A DNA stretch of 64,000 nucleotides. It comes from Phytophthora colocasiae (lineage: Eukaryota; Oomycota; Peronosporomycetes; Peronosporales; Peronosporaceae). The position numbers and the translations under genes were made by a program. Positions 53,433 to 64,000 of the stretch are shown one piece after another. The stretch covers positions 3,906,001 to 3,970,000 of the forward strand of contig JAGKQI010000105.1 of assembly GCA_018806915.1 (NCBI GenBank), read 5' to 3'. The stretch's first letter is position 1; each line of letters opens with the position of its first letter. The notes below the pieces were generated by a model. The model ran no database searches. It was not told the origin of the DNA and saw only the letters and a program-made list of their open reading frames with translations.

Positions 53433-56400
53433 ATGATGGACCCGAACATGACCCGACGGGCTCGAACCGAGCGGAAGAAGAAGTTCAAGGCTGCTCAGCG
53501 CAAGCTACAGCCAGGATGGAAACCCGGACGGTCTAAGCGTCGAAAGCAGAAGGCTGCCGCGATGATTCAACGCGCATACAGGTCACACTTATTGCGTCAG
53601 GCATTCCAACAGTCCCGGCAAAACGTGCGCTTTACGTTCACTTCGTTGCGAGCGTTCGGTCATGCACGAAGCCGTCAGCACTGGCGCGATGTGGATCTAC
53701 GGCGACTATCACGTGAAGAACTGCGACTACTAGCGCTGACACTCAATTTGCCTTCAACGGGGAAGAAGGTGCTGCTTATTTGTCGTATCCAACGCTGGGT
53801 GGATCAGCATGTGCTTGCCAACGATATGGCTGCTCAGGCTGCAGCTCGAGCTCTCGAGCTTCGCCGCAAATCGCAAGGCAGTGTATACTTCTGTGAGGCG
53901 CATCCGGGAGCTGATCTTGTTGATATCCATCCATTGCGAGGACACCACATCACGAGTATTGCTGCGGTACGTCACGTTCAACTTGCATTTCTAGGCTTCC
54001 GACTTCTGATGGGCGACATGCTGGTAGGGCTCAGAATCGGACGCTGTATATGCGCTAGATGGAGCTCGAGGAGCGGCATGGCTGTGTCGGACGGGAGGTT
54101 TAGCATCTCAGGTGGGGCTATGCAGTCACATTCATCGACGCGATGAGTTTGAATCAACTCCTAGAGAAAGCCACTGGCTTGCCACTCCTGTGTTCCTACA
54201 CACACTTCGTGCCGAGCATGTAGAACGGGTTTACGTAGCACGTGGCCACGCTATGGCACTTGCTAAGGCTGGAGAAGCGTTCAGTTGGGGCGACAATGCA
54301 AACGGAGCCTTGGGTTTTGCAGCTGAAAGTGCCGCCCAAGTTGCCCGAAATCGAGCGACAGTCGTTGGAGCGCTTTCCAACTACCAAGCTGTTGCTGCTG
54401 CAGTGGGAGGACATCACAGTGTTGCTGTGTGTGACCACGTTGCCGGTCACGATGGAGTGGTCTTTTGCTGGGGCAGCAATTCGCATGGACAGCTGGGTAT
54501 CATTCCTTCGAATGGTAGTAAACCTACCGGTGGAGCATCGAAGTCTTCGCCGTCTACGTTTCCCCGACCTGTGGTGATGCATCAAGTAGCAACACTTCGA
54601 TCTGTTTCAGTACGTCAAGTTGCCTGTGGTGTACTTCACTCGCTGGCGCTCACATCGGATGGAAAGGTGTACTCGTGGGGCGATGGCGGACGATTGGGCC
54701 ATGGGAAAGTAACAAGGCGCAGTAGTGATGCCAGTGAGCCGTCACTGGTGAGTGGGTTTCTTACAAACCTTATTTCCATTTCAATTGCGTGTGGAGCGTG
54801 GCATAGTGCCTGTATCGCTGCGGAGCCTGGACTTGGTGCTGGACGTGTTTTCACATGGGGCACAGGTGTCTATGGCCAGCTTGGATTGGGTAAGACGCAG
54901 GTTACCTATGAACCGCAGCCCGTTCGTCTGCCACCCCGTGAACTTGATGATGAAGTATTTGCCACACGACTCGCTTGCGGCACGCACCATTCAGTGGCTT
55001 TAACCGTCGACAATCGGATCTTTTCATGGGGCAGCACACGAGCATTTAACGGCGTCCCAACCGAGTTGAGACTACCCGGAGGTGAGCGATTTGGGCGTGT
55101 TGCTTCACTTGCTTGTGGACGAACGTTCACGGTGTTTAACACTGTTTCTCGAGATGCGGCTAGTTACGAATGGCCTGAGGTAGCGCGCCTTTGGCGCGAT
55201 AAGTCTGTGCTCATTCCACGCTTAGATCTATCAAAGATACCGACGTTGCCACTGTGTTCATCGCATCCAGTACCACAATTCAGCGATGGAGCGAAAACGG
55301 TGAAACTCTCAAATCAATTGCCGTCTCCTGTCCGTCTCGAGCCTTTTGCTGACCGACGTGCCCGCGAAGAAGAAGAACGGTGTGAAACCCAATGTATTGA
55401 GGATATCGATATTGAAGCGATCGTCCACCCATTGTGTCGGCTATGCTGGCGTTGCAATGGGTTTCAACCATCTCCTCTTCGATTATGGATGTGTCGGAAT
55501 TGTTCACATGAACGTCAGCTCCATGGACTGAGACGACCTGGAGTTCCAATGGGAGAATATGAAGCTGTCCGTAAGTTGCAGTGCCTATTTCGTGCACGAA
55601 AAGCTCGTCGTGTCCTACAACATGCCCGCGAACAGCGGTACCAGCGCATCTTCAGTATAGTCCACAATGAGTTCTTCTACTACAATCTCTGGCAGGGAAA
55701 AAAGTCATGGGCACGACCAGTGGAGATCAGCGAAGAGTTCGACGTCCCTATCCGTGATCCAGATGCTTCACCACGGATTTCACCGCCTCTAACATCTGTC
55801 GAGGCAGCAGTAAAGTTGCAAGCTGTTTGGCGAGGGCTTCAGGCTCGACGTTTAATGCTGAAAATGCTGCGTGATCGGTACGAGAAACACTTCGACTTGG
55901 AGAAGGAACGCGTTTACCACATAATGAAGCCGGTTCTTCACAAGAAGGAGCAGCCTACAAAGTTGTGGGAACCCCCTCCTCTTCTTCGCAAACGATATGA
56001 CTTAGGAGAGCCTGTGGAGATTCAGAGACTTACCAGGTTCGCTAACATGGTTCCCGCTGAAGCTGCCCAGATCATTCAGCATGCATACCGATGTCACCGA
56101 GGGCGTGAGTTTATGCGTCGTATTTTGCGTTCACGTATCAAGAAGCTCTGGGACTCCTCGACTGGGAGGTACTTTTACTACAACGCCACCACGAAGGAAT
56201 CGTCTTGGGAGAAGCCCCGACTGCTTCATGATGAGGAAGTCGGTGGACTTGGGTCTAAGATTGATCGTCATGAAACGGGAGCTGGAAAGGAACGAAGGCG
56301 GCATGGCGTTAAGTTACGACCGGAGAAGTTCCATAACGAAGAAGCTGCTGCACGTACCATCCAGGCACTATATCGAAGATTCGCAACACGCAAGAGGCTG

Positions 56401-57135
56401 TTGGAGCTACTATCTCGCCGGTATCGTAAAATCATGGACCCTGTGTCGAGTCAAGCGTACTACTACGACAGTGTGGCTGGTACATCTACCTGGTTTAAGC
56501 CCGCTGTGTTGGGCGCCTACGACCTGGAGGTTTTTGACGACTCCTCTGCCTCTTCTTCTGGCAGGAGAAAGAGCACACTTATCCCTCCGTCGTCATTCTC
56601 ATTGCCTGTTGCTGCTCAACTGCCACGCATCAGTGAACGCGCACGCTTGAAGCGCCACAAGAGGAAGCTCCAGCGTCTGCGTCAAATGTCCCGAGAGGAA
56701 GCTGCCTCACGTCTTCAAAGGATGTGGCGTACACGTCGTGCCAAAGAGGAGCTTCGTGAGTTGCTGTTCGACGCGTATGAGAAGATCTTTGACCCCACTA
56801 CCGAGCACTTTTACTACTACAACCGCAAAACAGGGGTCGCAAAATGGGAGAAACCAGTTCTTCTCGTGGGTGACGGTCGGGAGATCAAAGAGACCAAAAT
56901 CATCAAGAGAAGGCGGTCTCATGCGGTCACAGAACTTACAGAGGCGAAACAAATCCTCTTCACGTTCATGCGCTGTGCTGCAGCACGTCTCGAACTACAT
57001 CGTCTTCTACGGGAACGCATCCAAAAAGTGTTTGACCCCAACTCACAACAGTACTATTATTTTGATAAACTTACCGGCCAGTCCTCATGGAAAAAGCCTG
57101 TGACGCTCAAAGAATACGATCTCTCTCTGGTGTAG
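53433..57135 (+). CDS. SAP-RCC1-IQ/WW repeat protein (unit B copy)
   Basis: Exons 53433-53966 and 54028-57135 give 1213 residues, two fewer than unit A. Six bases are missing in the third RCC1 blade, so Y-S-W-G-C-S-D-G-G becomes Y-S-W-G-D-G-G. Roughly ten other residues differ over the whole length. Domains are as in the unit A copy and no stop or frameshift is seen, so both copies appear usable. The blade change falls in the conserved W-G turn and might affect folding locally. Confidence 0.85.
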
Positions 57136-57149
57136 ATGCTTGGGTGGGC

Positions 57150-60100
57150 TTACGGGACGGGTTGGCAGGAGTAGTGCAACAAGGTCCCAATAGGTAAACG
57201 CACAAATGTACCAACTCCAAGCCTCTTGCCACATGATTGACAACTTTGGGATGACCAGACTGTGACCGATCCCTTGCGCTTAGTGGAAAGCTGCCCCCGA
57301 ATCTTGAAGTTCTCCATTTTTGAAAGCTGTTTCTTCACTTGTCCATTGCGGAAACGCTGTACCTGGCGCTCAAGCACACGGCGAAAGAACCCAGCCAACG
57401 GAGCCACAGGAACATCAGCAGGCAGAAGCGCTAAGGCTGTGGACACGTCGATACGCTCAGCATATTTATTCAGCACGTTGATGGCCGCAATTACAGCCTC
57501 GCTCTGCAGGTCAGAACTGGAGGACCTGTTCCACGAAGGCTTAGGTGGTGAACCGATGACTGGCGAAGTCGTGCCAGATGCTGTTCCCCCTTGAAACTGT
57601 GGACGCAAGTAAATCTTCAGGAGGATTGAATAGATTGATGAGTCAGCTGCCTTTGACTCATAGCAGCGATTGCAATAGGCCTCGGCGAGAGCTGGGTCCT
57701 TCAATTCCAAAGCGTACAACTGAAGAACCTCAAGGTGTCGTCCAAGTTTCGATAGCAGCGCTGCATGTTCGTCCACCATTTCATTGGGAGTGCGGCTTAG
57801 CATACGTTCAGGATGGAACGCTGCTCCAGGAAACTCAAGGAACTGAAGCAGTTTGCGGCGTAAAAGTCCAGTCATACCACGCTGTGATTCAACGCGGCTT
57901 GTGAGTCTCTGCTTTTGTGATGTATTGGCGTATCGAATCCAGCAGCAAATACACCACTTCGTCGTGTAATCGCGGCGCCAACTGACCTGTTCCTTCGTAG
58001 ATAACTTGTGTAAGGTATTCGATAGCCAACATCTGGCTATTGATCAATGGCAACGTCGGCTTCGATAGGTCTTCGGCATCTTCGGTTTCTGGTGGCGTCA
58101 AGCTGGAGTTGGGAACAGCGACAGAGCAGCTTTTCAAGTGCTGAAGCACCTTAGAGGGGTCAATATCCGCTTTAGAGCTGGGGACCTCGCGTTGTGTAAA
58201 AATCGAAAGCCCCAGCATTGGGTTTACCGACAAAACACGGCGCGAAAACTCAAAAACCAACTCTGCGTGCTTTTGGCCCAAAACTCGAAGATATTGAGCG
58301 ATGAGCACCATGTAATGTTGCGAAGATTGCAAGTCCCCAGTATCTTGCGGCAGCTTGTCTTTCTGGCCAATTTCGCTCTTTTCAGCTAGTGCAGCCTCCG
58401 AAGCTGCACTGCGCTCCAAGTCTTCCAATAATTCAAGAGCCTTCCGATGCAGCTTGCGGGCAGAGTAAAATGCCAGAAGTGACTTGAATCGGCGATGAGC
58501 TCGCAGGAAAATCTCAGCCTCGCTAATCTCGCAATAGTTCGGACCGGTCACTACCTCAAGCAGTGCGCGCTTCGCTCGTTCCTCGTATCCAGTCTTTTCC
58601 GCCACCACTACAAGACACTTGACCAGCATGGTATCAATCAGCTCCAGAGCACCTACTTCGCTGGATTCAACACTACGGTGCGCACGAATCCCCATGACTG
58701 CTGATGTATCGTCGAATTGCAAGTAAACGCTTCGCTTTCGACGCAGAAATCTAATGAGAGCGAGCAGACCGTCCACTAAGTCATCACCTTCCACAGAATT
58801 GTCCTTGTTGTTGTTGGTTTGCTCTTTGTGTAGTGCACTGGCCTTGCGGGGAAGAAGATTCCGTGGGAAAAGCAGTAGCACCTCCATCACATCGATATTG
58901 CTCTCAAAGAAGAAATCCATAGCTTCCTGTCGTCGCCCCGACTGGAACAACTCGAAACCGTAGTCCGCATAAAGTTTCCGTTGATCGCTATCGCTGAGTG
59001 GACTCTCTTCTGGGCACAACTTACAAAGAGCGACAGCATCTTCTAAGCGGCGGTTCCCCATTGACGCAGCCACTTGCTGTGCAATTGACAACATTTGATG
59101 TGACTGAACTTCGAACGGTGCAGTCACGGTAAACAAAGTGGCTGGCCGTCCATCCCTAAACTGTGGGGTGTTTGAGTGCTGGATGTCCACTGTAGCCGAC
59201 GCTACATCGACAGCAGCGCAAATGCCGTAGGGAGCCTTAACCGGAAGCGTTTGAACCAACTGCAACGAGCCGAAATTGTACACTGCAACCTGCTCCGCCT
59301 GGTCAAACAGTAGGAACGGATAGTGGAAATACACAGCCCTAGGCGGCGCGTTGTAGCTTATCAACCTCTCCACTTTCATGCATAGTTGGTTGGTCGATAC
59401 GTCAAGCGGTTTGCCTCCACTTTCACGAAACTTGATCGCGTCATCTTCGAAAGCTCCGTAGATATCGTTCTCTTTCTCTGCTGGGTTTGTTGTCTTCGCA
59501 TCTTCATCAATAGTTAAGATAATACCTTGTTTCTTTCCACACAGCAGCACATCCAGGATCTGTTGTCGCCGTCTGGCGAAGGAAAGACTAGGTAGTGCAA
59601 CAACAGCGCACACCCCAGCACCCAGAACTCCATTAACCTGTTGTGTCGTATCCTCAGCAACATTCAGCATACGACCACTATCCAGATTGAGCACGGACCA
59701 GTCCTTTTTGCCCTGAATAAATACGTGACTCTCACTGAGCATCACGAGTTGCTGCACCGGCAGTAGGTTCGTCGCTAATTCATGCTGTGCACGGGGTTCT
59801 AAGTTACGACTCACAGTCCAGTCAAAAACTTTCAATGTGTTAGTCTTCAGTAGCACGCACAGCGTCTTGGCCGCTTCATGGGCCGTAAACAGCACAGCGC
59901 CCTTGGTGTCGTCTCTGGTCACGGTATCACTCTGTGAGCTGCTCAGTGGCAGCTCCAGCAGCTTCAAACGGCCGTCAACTAGCGTGGCCAGCACGCCCCA
60001 TGTATCCAAGAACACACTGCAGGTATGGAACAGCCGCTTATAGTCTGCTTGCCAGCGCAGGACGCCCGCACGCCCATCCGTCCCGTAGCACCTCAACGCG

Positions 60101-60258
60101 CCGTCCGAAGATCCGACAAAGAGCAGAGGAGACAGGTCATCCCTCGCGCGCGAACTGCACAGTAGACGCTCCGCCTGGTTCGGCCGCTTGGGCGGGTCTT
60201 CCACTTCCACACGCGCGGCAGCCGCGTACGCCGGTGCCGGCTCCTGTTCCGAGTTCAT
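57150..60258 (-). pseudogene. VPS39-like gene, full length but frameshifted (unit B copy)
   Basis: From the ATG at 60258 a 789-residue frame covers the N-terminal CNH domain (L-F-V-G-S-S-D-G-A-L-R-C-Y, V-Y-N-F-G-S-L-Q-L-V-Q) and the helical region. At about 57929 two bases ('ct') present in unit A are missing. The frame then stops at 57889, and the VPS39 domain 2 plus zinc-ribbon end continue in another frame (57150-57875). A full HOPS/CORVET VPS39-type protein of about 1030 residues is evident as the ancestral product. If the two-base loss is a sequencing error, this is the intact gene. Confidence 0.85.
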
Positions 60259-60390
60259 CTTTAAAAAAAATCTTAGTGATCTTCAACTGCATTACTTCAC
60301 AAAGTAACGTTACGCGGCACTACTTCACAAAGTAACTGTGAAGTAAAGCTGTCCACGTTGAAGTTAAGTACAGACAGATACCAAGGATCC
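60259..60390. promoter_or_regulatory. compact divergent promoter region, unit B
   Basis: 132 bp separate the VPS39-like start (-) and the surface-protein start (+). It has two direct copies of 'tacttcacaaagtaac' (about 60293 and 60321) and a hairpin with 9-nt arms at 60321-60345. Candidate shared regulatory sequence. Confidence 0.5.
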
Positions 60391-63300
60391 ATGGCGGCGA
60401 TGCATGGGCTCCTCCTGTTACTACTCGTGCTCACAGCTGTACAGGTGGCAGACGCGGCGTGCGCTAACTCGTGTTCAGGGCATGGCCGATGCGGCTCAAG
60501 CAAGTGCGTTTCAATGAGTTACAACCCGAGGACGAGAAGATATATCTTACGTTATGTGGTTGCTTTCTTGTAGTCAATGCATTTGTGATTCCGATTGGGC
60601 ACTGGCGCCTGATTGCTCGCTACGAAAGTGTCCGACGGGAGTAGCGTGGACAGACAAGGCAAAGACGGCGAATGTGGCGCATGCAGTGTCTGAGTGCTCG
60701 AATCGAGGCGTTTGCGACTATTCCAAGGTATTATATCAAGGTGGAGGTGGCAGAATATTCACTGTGATGACAGCTTTATTTGTGTAGGGAGAGTGCGCGT
60801 GTTTTAACGGATATACTGGAGCAGCCTGCCAACGACGTGCGTCTCCTACTCAATTCTCCCTTGGTATAGTAGAGTTATTAATTTTTTTGTTTTGTTTCGT
60901 GTAGTTCGGTGTCCATCCGATTGTTCTGGCCACGGTCTCTGCTATTCATCAGCAACGTTGTCGCTGCAGTACGGACCAGATTCTCTGCCTAGTGTAGCTG
61001 GGGATGGCATCGGTCCGGTGTACTCCAATTGGGAGAAGGACAGTATGTCGAGCTGTTTGTGTGATATGGGCTACACGGGGCCAGACTGTTCTCAGCGTAC
61101 GTTGTTGGCAGGGTAATACCGATGACATTATGCATGTAGATCCTGATGATACTGTTTGCAGTCATGTGCGCGAAAAATGATGATCCGCTTACTTTGGGCC
61201 AAGGATATCGGACAATTCGGATTCAAGTGGCAGCAGCTGCTTCGACCAACCTTCCTCTAGTTGGATCGGTACGGGTCCATTTCCTCGGTGATGTTGCAGT
61301 TTTCAATGCTGCCGCAGTAGCGGATGCGGCTCACGAACAGGCCTGTGCGAAAGCATTCCAGGCAATGCGTACAGTTTTGACAGCTTCCTGTACGATTGCA
61401 AGTGTAGATTCAGTAACTGCAGCGGCTACTTACACTGTAAGCTTCACAGAGTGGACGCAATTGGGAGGAGAAAATAATTTGCTGCATCACTCAGGAAATC
61501 CAGCACTGACGAGTTTTACGTGTGACTTTACCCAAGTAACAAGTCTCAATTCTCCCACCTGTGCTATCACTGACGTCACTGCCACTAACGTCATCGGTAA
61601 GTAAATGTACGTCATTGGTATAGACCGGAAAGCTAACCATTTGCCATTGATGTACTTTTGTTTCAGAGCACATTTACTGTTCCAACCGTGGTCTTTGTGA
61701 CTTCAGCACTGGCCAATGTATTTGTTACGCGGATTTCAAGGGTATGGACTGCAATCAGCCGTCTAACGCCCCGGACAGTATCGACGAAAATGATGGATTT
61801 ATCGTCAATTTTATGGGGTTGACGTACACTGGGACTGTTTTGATCCTGAAAACGGCGAAAGGTTCTCAAGCAGATTTCTACTTCATGAAAATTGGTTCTT
61901 CGACGAAACAAATTCTGACGATGAATGGTATGGGTGATACGAAGTTGCTGACTGGTAATCTGGAAATCTCGTCTGGATCGTTGACGGTAACTACCACTGA
62001 CCAACTTTCGACTGCGGCCGATATCGCGAATACCCACACGTGGTTCACAGGAACCGCGTTGAAGATTAGAACAACGAGGGACCCTGGCACAGCCTTTAAA
62101 ATGTTTGAGGTGATCAGCGGGACAACACCACCAACCACTATCGTCGATATTCGTGGGGACGGTTTGACCACCATTTACACGGGTGGTTTGTCTGTTGTGA
62201 CGGGAGGAGGAACAATTTCGCATACGTTGGATGGATCCAGTCTGACCGTCACCAATTCCAATAGTGGATTTAGCAATTCTCTGCTCAAGCTCACGACCTC
62301 ACGGGCTTCACTTTATCCAGGGGCGACTGATTTCTTCCTGATAAAGGCGACTGCCAACAACATATTAGCATTTACCGTGGAGGCCTCTGGAAGAGCTACA
62401 ATCGCTAATGGTGGTCTTATTGTGAACGGCTTGGGAGGAGGACAGATTTCGAACTCGGATTCGTCGTCAACTTCGTCTGCGCTCATCGTGAGTGCTACGA
62501 CTACGACATTTGCAGGAGATGCCGTTACGATAAAAACATTTTCGAGTTCAGCTCATAATATGCTGAGGATCACTACGAAAGTTGGCAGTAACCCAGTTAT
62601 CGACCTAGTTACGGTCAGTAACAGCGGTCTTACGACGATCACTCAAGGAGGGCTGTATATTGGAACTGGTGGGGCTACAATTGATAGTGGTGGCTTGTAT
62701 ATCACCGCTGGTGGCGAAACAATTAAAGCTGGGGGCCTAATGATTAAAGATGGAGGAGAAACCATTTTACGGGGCGGGCTGAATGTTGTTGATGGTGGAG
62801 CGACAATTGCTTCTGGCTTTCCGACAACGGACATTCTGACAGTTGAGGCAACTTCCGCATCGTTCTCGAACAACGCTAGGGTTCTGCATATCGACTCCAA
62901 GTCTACCATAAATCCTTCCGACAGTATGCACTATTTGATCGAAGCTACCGTAGGAGCTCCAAGTACTTCAGTATTTAAAGTGGACGCAACCGGGCTTGCC
63001 ACCTTCGCCGGGCAGAGAAATGGAGGAGCCAGGATATCCGATACAGGTACCACAGCTAACACGCTCACGGTCACCAATTCCGCCACTGGTTTCAACAAGG
63101 CCTTGCTCGCTCTGACGTCGACGCTCTCCACGTCCACTACCTATACGGTGATTGACGCAACTCTGGGTACAGGAGTGGGTACGTCGGTGTTCAACGTGGC
63201 TTCCTCTGGGCTCACCACGATTGCTGGACAAGGGAGTGGTGGAGCAGCCATATCCGACAGTAATGCTGGCGCAATAAGTACGCTGACTGTCACGAACACA

Positions 63301-64000
63301 GCCGCCGCTGGAGCAGCATTTACGGGTGCAATCTTGTCGGTGGATACGACAGCTCTGACTACTGCGGGAGGATTCTCGCTCATTGACGCTCGAGTAAAAA
63401 CCGTCTCGAAGTTTACCGTCGCGGCTTCCGGTAAAACGACCATCGCCGGAGGAGGCCTCAGCATCAGTGGTGGTTTAACTGTTGTGGACACTGGCGTCAC
63501 CGTGACGGCAGGTGACGTCCTCATCTCGTCCCCGACTGCAGCAACTGCGTCGGCAGGCGCTTTAGTCGTTAGTGGCGGCGCAAGTATTGCGCTGGGTCTC
63601 TATGTCGGTACTAGTTTGTCTGTTGTGACGGGAGGTGGAACGATTTCACGTACGTCGGATGGATCTAGTCTTACGGTCGCCAATACGTATAGTGGATTTA
63701 GCAGCTCACTACTCAAACTCACCACTTCAAGGGCTACGCTCTACCCAGGGGCGGCGGATTTCTTCCTGATAGAGGCGGCGGCCAACGGCGTATCGGCGTT
63801 CACGGTAGAGGCCTCTGGAAGAACTACGATCGCTAATGGTGGACTTATTGTGTCGAACTCCGCTACATCTGCATCTGCACTCAGTGTGAGTGCACCGTCT
63901 TCGACTTTTACTGGCGATGCCGCCACGATAAACACGCAGTCTAGCTCGGCTCACAATATGCTGAGGATCACTACGAATTCTGCTGACCTGGTTACGATCA
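60391..64000 (+). CDS. secreted EGF-like / beta-repeat surface protein, partial at right edge
   Basis: Exons 60391-60503, 60574-60727, 60788-60836, 60905-61096, 61162-61596 and 61667 to the window end join in frame; introns are 60-70 nt. A signal peptide (L-L-L-L-L-L-V-L-T-A-V-Q-V-A-D-A) is followed by EGF-like/tenascin-type Cys modules (C-S-G-H-G-R-C-G, C-I-C-D-S-D-W, C-S-G-H-G-L-C-Y). A globular segment comes next, then another Cys module (C-S-N-R-G-L-C). From about 61780 there are no Cys, only Gly/Thr/Ser/Ala-rich beta-repeat sequence without a stop to 64000. It includes four 14-residue G-G-L-x-I-x-x-G-G-x-T-I repeats (62650-62815) and a 1.43-kb higher-order repeat. Likely an extracellular adhesin or cell-wall protein. 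Confidence 0.82.

Larger units (their letters stand above)
53252..63600. repeat. tandem duplication, unit B
   Basis: Second copy, starting with the last five codons of PI4K and followed by the same gene order. It is longer than unit A because it keeps the VPS39 CNH domain and the 5' exons of the surface protein. The homology to unit A ends near 63570-63600; beyond that the sequences cannot be aligned. Confidence 0.85.

Noticed and set aside
61640..63954. Several minus-strand frames opposite the surface protein
   Set aside because: They arise from the repetitive composition of the plus-strand coding region, which is continuous and has Cys modules and splice sites.
1..64000. tRNA, rRNA, CRISPR arrays, bacterial-type operons
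   Set aside because: Looked for by eye and not seen; gene structure is clearly eukaryotic.

Overview
This window looks like oomycete nuclear DNA, most likely Phytophthora or a close relative. The protein genes are compact, and their spliced introns are short (56-73 nt, GT..AG). Transposon families, Inr-like promoter cores and domain mixes typical of oomycetes recur along it. No rRNA, tRNA, CRISPR array or bacterial feature was seen.

Region 1 (about 0.8-24 kb) is a nested transposon graveyard. On the minus strand lies a decayed Ty3/gypsy retroelement (785-4962). A Mutator-like element with roughly 55-bp inverted ends follows (5567-8506), then a decayed SANT-like/coiled-coil gene (8828-10256). 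Next comes a Tc1/mariner transposase gene split by an 8.6-kb piggyBac element. The piggyBac boundaries can be read to the base: TTAA 11700-11703, element 11704-20317, TTAA 20318-20321. Removing the element and one TTAA rejoins the mariner reading frame. The piggyBac element carries a five-exon DDD transposase (one in-frame TAG), an uninterrupted SANT-DOT1-like methyltransferase on the other strand, and three decayed fragments that look like captured host genes (aldo-keto reductase, START-like protein, sugar transporter). To its right are a broken SANT/coiled-coil gene and a broken tandem of 2-oxoglutarate/Fe(II) dioxygenase-like domains.

Region 2 (24-35 kb) is a family of secreted proteins built from two modules: an N-terminal domain of unknown function and an alpha/beta-hydrolase domain. 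On the minus strand the modules are two separate genes (25648-26379 and 24107-25087). On the plus strand they are fused in three tandem copies (28159, 30849 and 33447). Copy 1 is intact. Copies 2 and 3 each have their own frameshift at almost the same place in the hydrolase domain. A decayed bZIP-type C-terminal fragment lies between copies 1 and 2.

Region 3 (36-46 kb) is ordinary dense genic DNA: a GBP-like protein with a PH domain, a CDK20-like kinase, a CDC50/LEM3 flippase subunit, a FUS/TAF15-type RNA-binding protein and a membrane-anchored PI4K-beta-like lipid kinase. Exon joins could be set from frame and splice sites.

Region 4 (46-64 kb) is a recent tandem duplication of about 7.2 kb. 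It begins inside the last codons of the PI4K gene. Each unit holds a SAP-RCC1-IQ/WW protein (+), a convergent VPS39-like gene (-) and a secreted EGF/beta-repeat surface protein (+). The RCC1 copies are both intact. The VPS39 copies are damaged in complementary ways: unit A lacks the CNH domain and unit B has a 2-nt frameshift. The unit A surface-protein gene is a remnant, and the unit B copy runs off the right edge.
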